From: Poecilobothrus nobilitatus
Taxonomy: Eukaryota > Arthropoda > Insecta > Diptera > Dolichopodidae
Direction of reading: 5' to 3'
NCBI GenBank assembly: GCA_947095535.1
Contig: OX352772.1
Coordinates: forward strand, 32,197,445-32,261,444
Length of the DNA: 64,000 nt
The notes below the pieces were generated by a model. The model did not search any database. It was given only the letters and a program-made list of their open reading frames with translations, and was not told where the DNA came from. Positions 11,091 through 22,993 of this stretch are shown piece after piece (the first letter of the stretch is position 1; every line of letters starts with the position of its first letter). Made by a program: the position numbers and the translations under genes.

Positions 11091-12206
11091 TAAACATTGT
11101 TAAATTTTAAAAAAGATTTTTTCTAAAGTAATAATATGTATGTAGATCTAAAGTTTTGTAAATCTTTTTTATTTTACAGAGCTCAAAACTAAGTACCCAA
11201 AGGCTTCAAAAGTTAGACTAAATTTGTAAAACAGTAACATAGATTTAAAATTCTCGAGAAAAACTCTGTAATTTTAACGAAATTGGTTGGCATTTACTGT
11301 GAAAATAAAATGTACTAAGTTAAAGCATACCATGCTACCATACAATGAATATTTTAACTTGTTTCATCTTTTATATTCCACCTGGAAATATTAAAAGTTT
11401 TGTATAATTTAATTTGGTTTAAGAAAAATGTTAAAGTTTCATGTAAAAAAAATGTAATATTTTATAATAAAAATAACATATAAACGAATTATGCTGAACC
11501 AAAACAAAATATTTTTCTCACAACTCACCATATAATAGATGACGCACAAATTATTTTGAAACTTATTTGTAAAACAAAGTACAAAAGTTTTAAATGAATT
11601 TTGTTCGGATTACTAAAATTGAAAGTTAGTTCTTTTAAAATGAAATAAAGTTATATACGTTACGTATATATGTACATTTCTTGTTTACAATTTTTCTGTA
11701 GTCTAGTAAAAAATCTAATTAGTAAAAAATAAAATATAAGGGTTAAAATGTCCAAACAGTAGTACTAACGTAGTACAATAGCACTTGCCCAAACAATATA
11801 ACTGTACTAAAAGTTCCCTAACCTATATTGTTTGATCAAAAATTACGGTGGTGTTCAGTGGATTAAAGTCACACTCATTGATAGAGAAATCGTGCCAGTA
11901 CAACTTCTCTTTAGCGTCTTTCGACGATTCTCACCTATCTCCGTAAACAAAGAAATAAAGAAAAAAAAGTGCTTTAACAAAGAAATTCAATTTTAAATTT
12001 TAACATTTTTATTTACTTCATTATTAACAAAAAATCAAATTTTTACATATTTTTTTTTCTGAACAGTTGAATTGTAATTCTTTCAAATGAAAACGAAACT
12101 GAAACATGTTTCATTCCTTCCTTATTAAAATATGTTCCGTTCGTTTCTTATTCTATCTGTGAAAAAAAAACGTATGAAATTTATGAATTAGTTATAGAAA
12201 ATACAA
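11091..12206. other. A/T-rich spacer, slightly higher complexity near 11.7-11.95 kb
   Basis: A short piece near 11525-11560 (ATAATAGATGACGCACAAAT) resembles the start of repeat D. The interval 11740-11945 is less A/T-biased than its surroundings and includes a 'GTACTAACGTAGTACAATAG' near-palindrome. No frame or known family was recognised there. Confidence 0.45.
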
Positions 12207-13813
12207 AAAACGAGGAAGAATACAGTTGCCTTTGTCAACTCTTAGATACCCGTACGAACCGTTAGCATGTTAACAGCCTGTCACTCTGCTCACAATATTA
12301 TTTTTTTAATATAAATAAATTATTTACAATATTATTTTTTTAATATATAAAAAATAATTTGGGCGAATTTTATAATTTCTAGAACTATGGGTTGTACATA
12401 TATTCAAACTATATGTTTATATGTACATTCTTCGAAAGCAGATTCTAACCTTTCACATAACGATTATCAATCCAAAACTTTTTCAAATATTCTATAGTAC
12501 CATTTAATACTAAGCGGTAAATGTATATTAAATTTACTTAGTACAACATAGTAAATATAATTTTAAATATTATATTATATTATATTTAAATATTCCATTG
12601 ACAGAATAATTTCTTATAAGTACAATAAAATACATATATGTATGCAAATACGGCGCTATATAATATACATCTATACTCTTATCATTCATTCACTAGTGCC
12701 ATATACGATATGTAAATAAACATGATATTATATACGTATGTATACGTATGTAATATCATATAAATAAAAATTCTTCAAGCAACCGTTATGTTTTTTATTT
12801 ATTTGCATTTTTATGTACTACGCATTATATCCTCAACAATTTCAAATTATCGAGTAAAACAAAATGGAAAAAATTTGTTGAACAAATTTGTTAGAAAATT
12901 TGAAAAAATCAAGTAAAACTTTCGTCAATTATAAAGTAACCCTATATTATTAAAAAAAGTTGTTAACAGAAATAGAGTATGATGTCAAAGCTTTAATTTT
13001 TGTGTATTACTTCAAAAAAATTTTAACAGGTGTTCAAGTTACAGGTGTTTAAAAATAGGAAATTTTCAGTTTTTGACTCCTTACAGCTCCTAAACGGGGG
13101 GTGATACAAAAAAAATTTCTGAAATGACTCATACTTATTTTCAAAGATCTAACTTCTGTCAAAATTTCAAGTTTCCAGCTTAACCCGTTCAGAAGATAGA
13201 AGGGTTAAAGGATTTTGCAAAATTTTAGTTTCGCATAACGGTAAATTAAGACACCGTATGCCACAAATATATATTTATTGTATATATACTTTTAAAGCTA
13301 ATAAAAGTAGTAATCGTTTGGCGTTTTCATAATGAAGATATACCTTATACAACTTGTGCTATAACAATTTAAATATAGAGCTTTTTTGAACCTTTGGGAA
13401 GCTGTTGCTCCGTAACGGGTGGGGCTACAAAAAAAAGTTATTAAAAATAAAATTAATATTTTTGTGAGATCTATCAGTAGTTAAAATTTCATAGCTCTAT
13501 TGCAAAAAAAATGTGGGGATCTAAAAGTTAGGTGGTCGAGAGCTACCCTAAGGCTTGGTCCAAACTCAACCAAAAAAAATAGGGAACCTACAAATTACTC
13601 CCAAAATATTTTGTGTAAATTTCAAGATTCTAGCTTAGTTTTTGAGTTAGCGTGCTGACGGACGGACGGACGAACGGACGGACATGGCTCAAAAGTCTTA
13701 TAATTTTTTTCTGATCCGATCCATATCTTTGAAGGTATATCTAGCTCGCTTATTTCGAGGTGTTACAAACGGAGGAGTAATTTTATTATACCTGATCCTA
13801 TCGTACGGGTATA
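12207..13813 (-). mobile_element. Helentron/DINE-1-like non-autonomous element, family A, copy A1
   Basis: Read on the minus strand, the element starts TATACCCGTACGATAGG (13813 inward). It then has the (GTCC)n block (13657-13683, with one interruption) followed by the ACTCAAAAACTAAG-type block. It ends with the inverted sub-terminal motif TTCGTACGGGTATCTAAGAG, a hairpin AGTTG...CAACT (12224-12240) and a CTTCCTCGTTTT terminus at 12207. Sub-terminal inverted motif, GTCY microsatellite and 3' hairpin are the diagnostic set for DINE-1/INE-1-type Helentrons in flies (family knowledge). It is about 1.6 kb long and encodes no Rep/helicase. A3 (38868-40444) is a near-collinear copy in the opposite orientation. 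It is a passenger moved by proteins encoded elsewhere. Confidence 0.8.
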
Positions 13814-14730
13814 AAAATAACAAAAATGATTATGTGATGTGAAAATATAGTATATTGGGACTTAGTACATACTCTAGCATTTAATAGAAACAAATAATAT
13901 TAAACTGAAAAGAAGACAGTTTTAAATTAAATTAAAATTGATATTCTTATTAAAAAACCCCATATTATCTTAGTTCTAATTACTGTCTTTCTCTATGTCT
14001 ACTATTAGAGATTTTTAATGTGATTTTGGACATTAGTGTTCTTTAATAGTAATATAGAATATCTTTTCAAATATGATTCTCTTTACATATTGAGCACAAA
14101 ATAAACATCTTCAAAGTCTCTTTTAAAGGAGTATCATAAAACTAATCGTAATTGTAATTACAACTGTTGCATTTCTTTAAAGCAACAGAAGAAGTATTAA
14201 GTAAATGGATTTATTAAAGATTTACTTTCGATATTTTTAGAGCCAATAATTTTACTGTCTAACGACTCTTTGATTTTATTGATGATTCTGATAAGAACTG
14301 AAATTTTAAGATCTTTATTTTGTCCTAAATAATAATGAGAATTATTTAAATATTATGAAAGATATATTTTTATAATCCCTTAACGTGGTAACAACCTATT
14401 ACAATTTTGGCATGTAATGTATGACTGATGACATCATAAATTATCTTTTTTCAAAATTTGAAGAAAATCTGGGTCAGAGTTTTTCCCGAAACTGTAATCT
14501 TTAACTTGAGTTGTAATTGAAATTAAAATACTTTTTTTTGAAATTGAAAATTATATTATTGAAATGGAAATGTTATAATGGATGCTCTAATAATATTCAA
14601 AACTATTATTTAAAAAAAAACAGAAGAATATCATAATATTCAAAATTTTCATTTTTCAAACCATAGTACTTAAAAATGTTTACCAATTTCAGCTAAAGCA
14701 TTTTAAATTTTTGATGAAGGTCTATATGTA
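13814..14730. other. A/T-rich spacer
   Basis: No gene or repeat recognised. Confidence 0.5.
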
Positions 14731-14732
14731 CC

Positions 14733-14803
14733 AGTCAATGGTGTAACAATTAAAACACGGCCTTTCATACGGAAGGTCTCGCGTTCAAATTTCGGCTTGG
14801 TTA
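14733..14803 (+). pseudogene. tRNA-like relic (possible SINE head)
   Basis: The order of elements fits a decayed tRNA. An A-box-like ATGGTGTAACAATTA starts at 14738. An anticodon arm GCCTT-loop-AAGGT lies at about 14760-14778. A B-box-like GCGTTCAAATTTCG lies at 14781-14794. The register between the boxes is close to that of eukaryotic tRNA-Val-type genes. The loop is 8 nt rather than 7, the T-arm is imperfect and no clean acceptor stem is visible, so it is not a functional tRNA. It may be the head of a tRNA-derived SINE, with A/T-rich sequence following. It differs from the two SINE types elsewhere in the window. Confidence 0.5.
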
Positions 14804-14911
14804 TATAGAAATTAATAAAAAATAATATAAATTTTTCTTATAATGTATAATTAGTAAAATTAAAATATAATTAAATTAAAAATAAGGTATTATAATAATA
14901 AAATAATAATA

Positions 14912-15115
14912 AAGCATAATTCTTGTATAAGATAATAGATGGCGTAGAAATAATAAAAAAAAAGAAACTTTTCTTATTCTTGTACAATAGCTACAGCCCA
15001 GTAATCAAAAGCTTAGTGAAATGATTCCCAAAACAGAAGCTTCGTCAAATATTAATAATGTATGACTTTGTGGATGCTCTATATGCTCGTTATAGGAGTG
15101 GCAAGGACAAAAGAT
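14912..15115 (+). repeat. Unclassified ~200-bp dispersed repeat, copy D2
   Basis: This copy is collinear with D1. AATTCTTGTATAAGATAATAG is followed by ATGGCGTAGAAATAA, TTGTACAATAGCTACAGCC, AGTGAAATGATTCC, TCAAATATTAATAATG and GCTCGTTATAGGAGTGGC. It retains the phrases that D1 and D3 share separately, so it is probably closest to the ancestral sequence. Confidence 0.65.
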
Positions 15116-16595
15116 ATATATGTACATATTAAGTATATAAACAATTTTTATTATTATGAATAATATTGAATAATAAAAAAAAATAAAAAAAAAAATCCTT
15201 TTAAATTCACAATAGAAGTCACTGTTATCTTAAGTTATGACATAATTCAGTTATTATCCTTGTGTTATTCACATTTCAACAAATTCCTTTCAAAAAACAA
15301 AATTAAGAAAAAAGAAAAAAAGGGAAAAAAAAGGAAAAAGAAAAAAATATTAAAATAAAAATAAAAGAAGAAAATATTAAAGTAATCCTCACATATGTTA
15401 AGACCGTAGCAAAAAAAAAAAAAAGAAAGAAAATACAAAAAATTCTAATGTAAAAAAATTTCATGTACTAAATAATACGAAATGGGTATGGAAAGAAATG
15501 AAACGATATAAGAAATGTGATAATCCGAGAAAATATTTTTCAAAAAATTATTTCATGAATTTTTTATTTTGACAAATTCAAATTTATTTTCTCATACTTA
15601 AATTATATCTTATTTATTTTTTTTAACTAATTTTTTTCTATATTTGGCAGAGATTTTGAAAAAGATTAAGAATTTTCCCATGATATTAAAAATTTTTCAA
15701 AAACAAGAACATAAAGTTATAAAAATTAAAAAATATAAATCAGGATATATTAAATTATATGTATTACTTTAATTCAAATTACTTTTTTTTTTGTTTTTTT
15801 TAAATATTTTAATATTTAAATATGAATAATTGACAGCCTATCGATCATTCGTAAAAATTTGCCATATCTACAGTTTGCAAACCTAGATTTTAAATCTTGT
15901 TGAAATAGATCAATGGAAAGAAATCTTTTAGGGATTCATTAATGGATTTGAAAATGAATGATTACTAAAAAGTTAAAAAGCTTAAAGGGAAATAAAAATT
16001 CTTTAATATCAATCTTTAAATATTTTATCCTTTAAATAATTGGTTTTTTCTTTTGTTTGGAACTGGAAAAAAAATAAAGTTTTGTCATTAAAAAAATTGA
16101 AGTATGGAAATGTTCTTTAGAAAATTTTTGTTTTTTCTTAATTTTATTTGAAAATTTTAAATTTTAATTGAAGAAACTGTTGATATAGTTGAATAGAAAA
16201 AAAAATTATTTGATAATAAATAAAATAATATACGCATAAAAAAAAATTTATTAATACTAAACAGTTGAATAATTAAATTAAAATTTTCAAATTAAATAAA
16301 AAAAAAATTTTTTTTTTTTGGAAGAAGATTCTAATTTTTGCATAAAATTTTATTAGGAAAACTATTGATCACTAAATAACAGTACCGTAGGAAATATAAA
16401 TTTTATCTAAAAGAACTTAAATAGTTTTGATATAAATATTCATATATGTATTTAATTTCAAAAATAACAGTTTTCTAAAGTTTAAAAAATTTATTGTTTT
16501 ATTCGTATTCCTGAAAGTATGCAACATGTAGCATAACATTAAATTTCCAAAAAAAAAAAAAAAGGAATAAATAGAATCGGGCGAGCAAGTAGTTA
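15116..16595. other. A/T-rich spacer with purine-rich low-complexity tract
   Basis: The interval 15295-15470 is an A/G-rich tract (AAAGAAAAAAAGGGAAAAAAAAGG and similar). The rest is A/T-rich, with no gene or repeat recognised. Confidence 0.5.
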
Positions 16596-16599
16596 AGCA

Positions 16600-17045
16600 T
16601 TAAACGTCATTAATCGTGGGTATGAGAATTCTATAGATTAATTAAAAATCGTTATTAGAGAGTATTAAATATACTTTATAGAAAATCGTTTAATATCACA
16701 TATATTTTATCACAATAAGGAGTGCATTAGAAAGATGGGATTTATTCCTATCATACAAACATGATTTATACACATTGAGAATCATGAAATACCAAAGTTG
16801 ACGTATCAAATTGATATTTGATATTTGATACGTTCATTAAGAAAAACTATTGGTGGTCCATTAAGAAAAACTACTGATGCGTCTTAAATAATTTTTGTAA
16901 CTAACAATAGGCTTAACAATACTGGGACGAAATTAAGAAAGTTAGCTTAGATTAGCTTTATTATAATCATATTTATAGTATTAATAGATTTAACAAAACA
17001 AAATATTTAGATGTTCAGCAAAAATTTAACAAAAAAATAACATTG
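16600..17045 (+). pseudogene. Jockey-like non-LTR retrotransposon 3' end, copy E1
   Basis: The frame at about 16687-16742 reads NRLISHIFYHNKE, matching NGLISHIYYHNEE of copy E2 (about 20132-20170) and NDLIPHIFYHNEE of copy E3 (minus strand, about 45675-45710). Stops and frameshifts surround it. A TAAGAAAGTTAGCTTAGATTAG-like segment near 16935 matches the untranslated end of E2. Only the last part of pol and some 3' UTR are left; both boundaries are uncertain. Confidence 0.5.
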
Positions 17046-17790
17046 TATTTTTCAGTATTAGGTGAACTACGCTAAATAATAAATCTTGCTATAAGAGTGT
17101 AATTAAAAATTAAAATAAAAGTTACTACAAACATTGATTAAAAAAATCATTTTAACAAATACTAAATATCATATACACGTTTTAAAAAGGTGTTTGTTTT
17201 AGATTTGGAATAGGTGTCGGTAAAAACTTTATTTTAAGTATAATATTCTAATAGAAATAGATTTCTTACTCAGAATCTCGGAAAATACTTAAAACTTCGT
17301 TATTACAATAAAGAATATTTCCAATATGATAAAATAAGAAAAACTTAATTCTTAAAGTTTTTCTTAATTTAAATTGGAGGAAATATAGGTATTAATACTT
17401 ATCAATTAGAAAATTATTATTTCTAATTGAATACTTTGCCCGAGAAAATCTTGGAGAAAGAAAATTTAATTCTTAAAAAATAACAGAAGTATTAAAAAAG
17501 GATAATAAAATTCTATTTTATTTTTAGCATTTTATTTGTATTTTAATAAAAAAAACTAATCATCATTTTTTGTGTATTTAATTTGAATTTTGTGAATTTA
17601 CTTAAAATTCGTTTAAAGTCCTAAGGTTATGCAATCTAACCAAACCACAATTTTTATCATACTTTGAAAGTAAGCTTAACTTAATATGAAATGTAAAAAA
17701 GGCTTTCCCTCAAATTTCCTCTTAACGAGGATTTTGCTTGATGTTTTCTTTAAACAAATTTCTTTTATATAAAAATAATGTACTACATTA
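17046..17790. other. A/T-rich spacer
   Basis: No gene or repeat recognised. The 112-codon minus frame at 17676-18014 overlaps repeat D3, is Leu/Tyr/Lys-rich and has no recognisable motif. Confidence 0.5.
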
Positions 17791-17960
17791 TCTTCTTGTA
17801 TTAGATAATAGATGGTGATGATCCATCGTTTATAAGATAATAGATGGCGCAAAAATAAAAATACATGTGTTGCATAATCTTGTACAATAGCTAATGAATT
17901 AAGTAATGATTCCATAAACTTTAACTTAATCAAATAAAAATATAAATAAGAATAGAAGAA
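17791..17960 (+). repeat. Unclassified dispersed repeat, copy D3 (rearranged)
   Basis: It contains TTATAAGATAATAGATGGCG, TCTTGTACAATAGCTAATG, AAGTAATGATTCC and TTAATCAAATA in the same order as D1 and D2. The first phrase is present twice (near 17800 and 17838), separated by ATGATCCATCG, indicating a short internal duplication. The terminal TATAGGAGTG block is missing. Confidence 0.55.
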
Positions 17961-18550
17961 GAAACTATAAATATATTTTAATAATTTAGTCAAAAAATTA
18001 CCATACATTAACACTCCTAGTTATATGTGAGCAAGCAAGTGAGCATCATATTATAAACGACTAAATATGTTATTTACATAACATAGGGTACACTATTTGT
18101 TAAGCTAAATAAAGTCCAGTAACAAAATCAATGAAATAAATTTTTGTATGGAATTTGTTCATTTGATGACTGAATTTCACCAGCGAATATTTTGGAAAAA
18201 TGTTTAGGAAAACCAACAAACAATTTAAATAAATTGACATAAACTATCTGCAATTAGCTGGTCTTAGACGCTTTCTGGCAGTCAGCCTGTTGTGTTGTCT
18301 ACTTTCATAATATTCTTTTGTTTAATATATTTTTTTCTGTCAAAGTTTCTTTTTGCTAAATGGATTTATTGTGAAATGTTCACTGATTAATTAATGTCAC
18401 TTGCTGCGTGGAAGTTGTCAAACTCAAATGTACTGTACATACGTATATTTTTTCCTATTTTATATTATGTTATATTTTATGTTTTAAATGAAATAATTTA
18501 CAATAATTAAATACTATAGAAATTTTAAATTAAATAAATATAAAATAAAT
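17961..18550. other. A/T-rich spacer
   Basis: No gene or repeat recognised. Confidence 0.45.
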
Positions 18551-19735
18551 AAAACGAGGAAGGATATATTTGCCTTTGTCAACTCTTAGATACGAATACG
18601 AACCCCTTAGTATGTTCATAAGCTGTCACTCTGCTTATAATATTATTTTTTTAATTTTTCAGCATTTTAAAATAATTTGGCTGAATTTAATAATTTCTAG
18701 AATTATGGCATGTACATACATAAATTCAAACTATATGTTTATACATTCTTCAAAAGCAGATTCTAACCTTCCACCTAACGATTATCAATCCAAAACTTTT
18801 CCAAATATGATATACCTAGTACAGTACTATTTAGTACTAAACGGCAAATGTATATTAAACTTCTTCTTATCAAATATTTTATACTTACTACAAAATACCA
18901 AATATATATATATTAATATGCATATGTATTCATATATGTATATATTATTATATATCGCCATATACATTGGTATTATTCGTTTAAAAATATGTATTTCATT
19001 CATAGAATAATTTCTTATAAATACAACAAAATACGTATATACGCCGCTATATACATATTATGAAAATGTTCCTATTATATATATATTCATTCATCAGTGA
19101 CATATACGTATGTAAAAAAAACCTGATATATAAGTATGTATACCAATATCATATAAATAAAAATTCTTCAAGCAATATTGTTAATTTTTTATTTATTCAA
19201 ATTTTTTTGTACTACGCATTATCATCCTTAACAGTTTTAAATTATCGAGTAAAAAAAAAAAAAAAATTAAAAAAAACCGTTAAAGAAATTTGTTAGAAAA
19301 ATTGAGAAAAATTAAGCTGCATTTTCGGGATTTTAAGGTAACCCGATATTATTAAGAAAAGTATAAAAAACAGAAATAAAAGTATATAAATGTTGGAGCT
19401 TTAATTTTTATGTATTATTTCAAAAAAATTTGAACAGGTGTTTAAGTTACAGATGTTTTAAATATGGAATTTTCAGTTTTTGATTCCTTTCAGATCCTGA
19501 ACGGGGCGGGAAGGATAGGAAAAAATTTTCTGAAGTGACTCATACTTATTTTCAAAGATCTAACTTCTGTCAAAATTTCAAGTTTCTAACTTAAACCGTT
19601 AAGAAGATAAAAGGGATAACGTATTTTGTAATAATAATTTGTAAATAATAATTCAGATTCGCATAACGGGAAGTTAAGACACCGTATGTTTATAATACAA
19701 GTGTATATTTATTAGTTATATATATTTGTAAAGCT

Positions 19736-20698
19736 AATTAAAAGAATGACATCTTACCGAATAAAAGCTCTGTCAAATACCTAGGAGTATATTTAAAATA
19801 TAATATGAACTACTCACAACAAATTAAAGGGAACAAGGCTTTCATGGCTTGCAAAAAATTATTTTTTAATAGAATAATAAACACGAGGATTAAAGTTATT
19901 TGTTACCAATCTTTGATCAGGCCGATATTAACATATGCGACACCAATCTGGGATAATACAAGTGCTATAGCCTTATGGAAAAATTTAGAAAATTTGAGAG
20001 AAAGTGCATAACAGTTTGTATTAACGAGAGTAGGAAGCCAGATATAGAAAATCAAATATAAAACGAATTGATAATTTTATAATTCAATTGATTCGTTAAC
20101 ATTTTGATAGAGCAATGAATACTCCTGAAAATGGTTTAATATCCCATATATATTACCATAATGAGGAGTTATAAGAAAAACATTAAAATCTAGACAAAGA
20201 AGGTTTTATCCAAAACCAAAACCGTGTCCCGCTACTTTTTCATTATAGTAGATGGGCTACATGCACTAAAATAGAGTACAATCCAAATAGTATTGTCATT
20301 GGCAGTCTAAAGTTTGACACACATATCCCTACAAAAGATATGTACATTAACATAAATTATTGGTGGTTAGAAGAGTAAATTAGTGTTTGTAATACTTACA
20401 TTAATATTAGGGTTTTATATAGGTTAAGCTAGTTTTAAGTTAGTTTTAAGTTTTATTCAACTGAATACAAAATAAATTGAGTTTTTATAAATTTTTTGAA
20501 ATTAAATATAACAAAAATTAAAACAATTATAATTATTATTTTCACCATAGTCTTATAAACAAAATTTTGAAAAAAATTAACAATTAAAAAAATATTGTTT
20601 TTACATGTTAATCTAGACATAAGAATTTAATCTAGTTTTGTAAACTTTTTACTAGACATTGTAAATAGAAATAGAGAATGAAATAAAAAGAAAAAAAA
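19736..20698 (+). mobile_element. 5'-truncated Jockey-like non-LTR retrotransposon E2, nested in A2
   Basis: The insertion is flanked by a perfect 12-bp direct repeat ATTTGTAAAGCT (19724-19735 and 20699-20710) and ends in an A-rich tail (AAATAAAAAGAAAAAAAA just before 20699). These are direct signs of target-primed reverse transcription. About 960 bp remain: the end of the reverse transcriptase ORF followed by a 3' UTR with TTAAGCTAGTTTTAAGTTAG. The 5' end is truncated, as is usual for this class. The host repeat A2 must be older than this insertion. Confidence 0.85.
19755..20377 (+). pseudogene. Reverse transcriptase C-terminal remnant (copy E2)
   Basis: It starts in the frame reading KSSVKYLGVYLK (about 19763-19799) and continues in the open frame 19805-20011, with KLFFNRIINTRIKVICYQS, LIRPILTYATPIW and LENLRESA. 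That is the 'YLG...LYKSLIRPILTYASPVWxxxxxxxLxxLE' signature which follows the catalytic palm in Jockey-type reverse transcriptases. Downstream, with frameshifts, come NGLISHIYYHNEE, VPLLFHYSRWAT, a SIVIGSLKF phrase and a final YYWWLEE stop (about 20377). The catalytic F/YADD region is absent because of 5' truncation, so the copy cannot be active. Confidence 0.75.
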
Positions 20699-21148
20699 AT
20701 TTGTAAAGCTCATAACTGTAGCTATCGTTTGGCATTGGCATCAGATTGAAGATATAACTTATAGAACTTGTGTTTTAACAATTTAAATATAAAGCTTTAT
20801 CGAACTTTGGAAAGTTGTAGCTCCGTGGGGGGGCTACAGAAAAAAGTTCTTCCATAAAATTAATTTTTTTAGGATATCTAACCGTAACTAAAATTTTATG
20901 GGTCTACTTCAAATGATGTAGAATTTTTGAAAATTTTGTATGCAAAATATGGAGATCAAAAAGTTAGTTGTTTGAGAGCTACCCGAGAGTTGTTTGAGAG
21001 CTAACGGACGGACAGACAAAGCTTAGTCGACTCAGAAATTGATTCTGATCCGATCTATACCTTTGAAGATATATCTAGCTCGCTTATTTCGAGATGTTAC
21101 AAACAGAGGAGTAATTTCATTATACCCGGTACTTATCGTACGGGTATA

Positions 21149-21553
21149 AAAATAAATTAATAAAAATCATAATTTGTTACCAAAAGTTTATTAAATCAAT
21201 TAACTTCAATATTTTTGATTTTTATTAATATTAATTTAAAAACAGGATTTTTATGTGTATCTATTTTTATGTATGAATGTTTAATTAACTTTTTGAAAAA
21301 ACAAAAAATACAAAAAATTTAGTTTATTTATTATTTTAATTTAAATTTTAATCACTTTATATAATTTAAAAATTATTTTTATAATTAATTTTAATAAATT
21401 GAATAGAAAAAAAAAACGAAAAACTAATGAATAATTCAATATTTTAATTTTATTTTTTTTTATTTTTTGTGATAGGTAATTCAATTAAAAATTAAAAATA
21501 CACTTATTAAAGGTTTATTTAAATTTGAATTAATTTAATTTGTTTTTTTAAAT
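21149..21553. other. A/T-rich spacer
   Basis: No gene or repeat recognised. Confidence 0.5.
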
Positions 21554-21563
21554 AATATTGATT

Positions 21564-21669
21564 CATGAGGCCTCGGTGGCCTAGTTAAGTGGGTAAGAGC
21601 ATATAAAATACGATGTAAACAGCCACACCTGAATAGGAAAGGCTCAGAGAATGCATTAAAAAAAAATAA
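21564..21669 (+). mobile_element. tRNA-derived SINE, type 1, internally deleted copy
   Basis: The head TGAGGCCTCGGTGGCCTAG and GGGTAAGAGCATATAAAATA match the intact copy at 27661-27839. The A-box region is present, but the B box is deleted between ATGTAAAC and AGCC. The tail CTGAATAGGAAAGGCT...ATGCATTA also matches. A short A-rich tail follows. A perfect 10-bp direct repeat AATATTGATT (21554-21563 and 21670-21679) flanks it, so this is a genuine insertion that was mobilised with, or later suffered, the internal deletion. Confidence 0.75.
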
Positions 21670-21679
21670 AATATTGATT

Positions 21680-22115
21680 GATATTCTGGACTTGATACAT
21701 TTTTACTTTATAGTTGCATTTTTAATTAGTGTAGTGTAATAAAATGTACTCTCCTTTTTAAATAAAAAAATTTTTAAAAAGACATGAACTGCAAAGAACT
21801 ATCCACAATATAATAAGGTTCGAACTTAATCAGGACTTTTTGAGAAAAATTAAGTGGTAGAAATAATTTTTCTCAAAAATTTCTGGTATTAAGTCCTGGT
21901 CCAAGAACCTAAACCTAAACATTGATAGATAGTGATAGAAGAGATGTAAGGATTCATTTCTAATATTTTTGTATATGATTTTAAGAAAAAAAAATTCTTC
22001 TAGATTATTTTCGAATCCTCTTTTAAACAAATTTTAAACGAATAAAATATCATATTTAACGCTTAACAAATTTATATATTTTGTTTTAAAGTTATGATTA
22101 TGTGGATTGACAATT
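21680..22115. other. A/T-rich spacer
   Basis: No gene recognised. The 66-codon minus frame at 21830-22030 shows no family motif. Confidence 0.5.
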
Positions 22116-22653
22116 AAACAAGGCAGAATGTAAACCAAGAGTTTTTAAAGACGCACATTTTCCAAAAACTAATATACAAACTGTTTAAAATTGTGACTTG
22201 CACCAAAATTTGAAATTTTTCCTATACAATTTCATATAATAAGAAAAAAAATTTTGAAAAATAAAGAGACACGTTCTTGAATTTTAAGGTAACTCTACAT
22301 AATTAAGAAAAGTCATGAACACATGTAAAATTATAAAGTTGAAGCTTTAATTTTTGCCTTTTATTTTGAAAAATTTATACAGGTGTCTAAGTTACAAGTG
22401 TTTAAAAATTACAAAATTTCAGTTTTTGACCCCTAATAGCCCTTGAAAGGGATATACTACAAAAAATCTTTCTGAGATAACATACATTAATTTTAAGATT
22501 CTAACTAAAAGTATGCCGCTGTTATAAAGGAAGAAAAATTTTGCAAAATTTATGTAGAAGTTTTATAAAGAAAACAGAAAAATGAACGGACGAACGGACA
22601 GAGTGAAACTAATAAGCACATTTTTTCGAAACTTTTTTGGAAATGTGCTAAAA
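22116..22653 (-). mobile_element. Helentron-like element, family B, copy B3 (internally deleted)
   Basis: Both family B ends are present. On the minus strand it begins TTTAGCACATTTCCAAAAAAG with an inverted AATGTGCT partner and has a decayed TCCG block (about 22585-22600). It ends with the sub-terminal AATGTGC motif, a degenerate hairpin near 22130 and CATTCTGCCTTGTTT at 22116. At about 540 bp it is shorter than B1 (843 bp), with most of the middle missing. No coding content. Confidence 0.7.
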
Positions 22654-22993
22654 CGTATGTAAAATAAAATAATTGCCCATATACCAAATACACATAATTT
22701 ATTCGCAAAATTTCAAATATATTTTCTTTGTTTTGGTTTTTTTTGAAAATTACTATGTTTTTTGATTTCCTTAAATACTGATAGTTTTATTATAGGATGA
22801 CAAAAGTAAAAAATATTCCCTTTGGAAACTTCCAAGTCCAAAGACACTGAAATGAGGAAATGGCTTAACTCTAAAAGAATTGTAACTATCAAAAAACTTT
22901 TCAAGAAAAATAAAAGTTATAATAGAAAAATGAAACAAGGATCCAGGATTTTCCAGGATCGGTAACATATTATTTTATAGAAAATATAGAAAT
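22654..22993. other. Spacer between two family B copies
   Basis: The phrase TTTGGAAACTTCCAAGTCCAAAGACAC (22818-22845) faintly resembles the retroelement 3' module with GGAAATCTTCCAAAGACACC at 40628, so it could be an old tail fragment. Otherwise nothing. Two overlapping minus frames (22713-22968) are composition-driven. Confidence 0.35.

Larger units (their letters stand above)
18551..21148 (-). mobile_element. Helentron/DINE-1-like element, family A, copy A2 (split by a retrotransposon)
   Basis: On the minus strand it starts TATACCCGTACGATAAG (21148 inward) with an adjacent inverted CCGGGTATA. It then has a short, decayed GACG/GTCC block (about 21003-21016) and the family A body, and ends at ATCTAAGAGTTGACAAAGG and CTTCCTCGTTTT (18551). 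The body is interrupted at 19736-20698 by a Jockey-like insertion with a 12-bp target duplication; removing it restores collinearity with A1. The 146-codon frame at 18570-19010 and the 78-codon frame at 19060-19296 are translations of this repeat, not genes. Confidence 0.8.

Noticed and set aside
13657..13683. Stand-alone GACG microsatellite
   Set aside because: It occurs at the same place in every family A, B and C element and is part of them rather than an independent simple repeat.
18570..19296. Two plus-strand frames of 146 and 78 codons
   Set aside because: They lie entirely within Helentron-like copy A2. The equivalent region in A1 and A3 is not open and there is no family motif.
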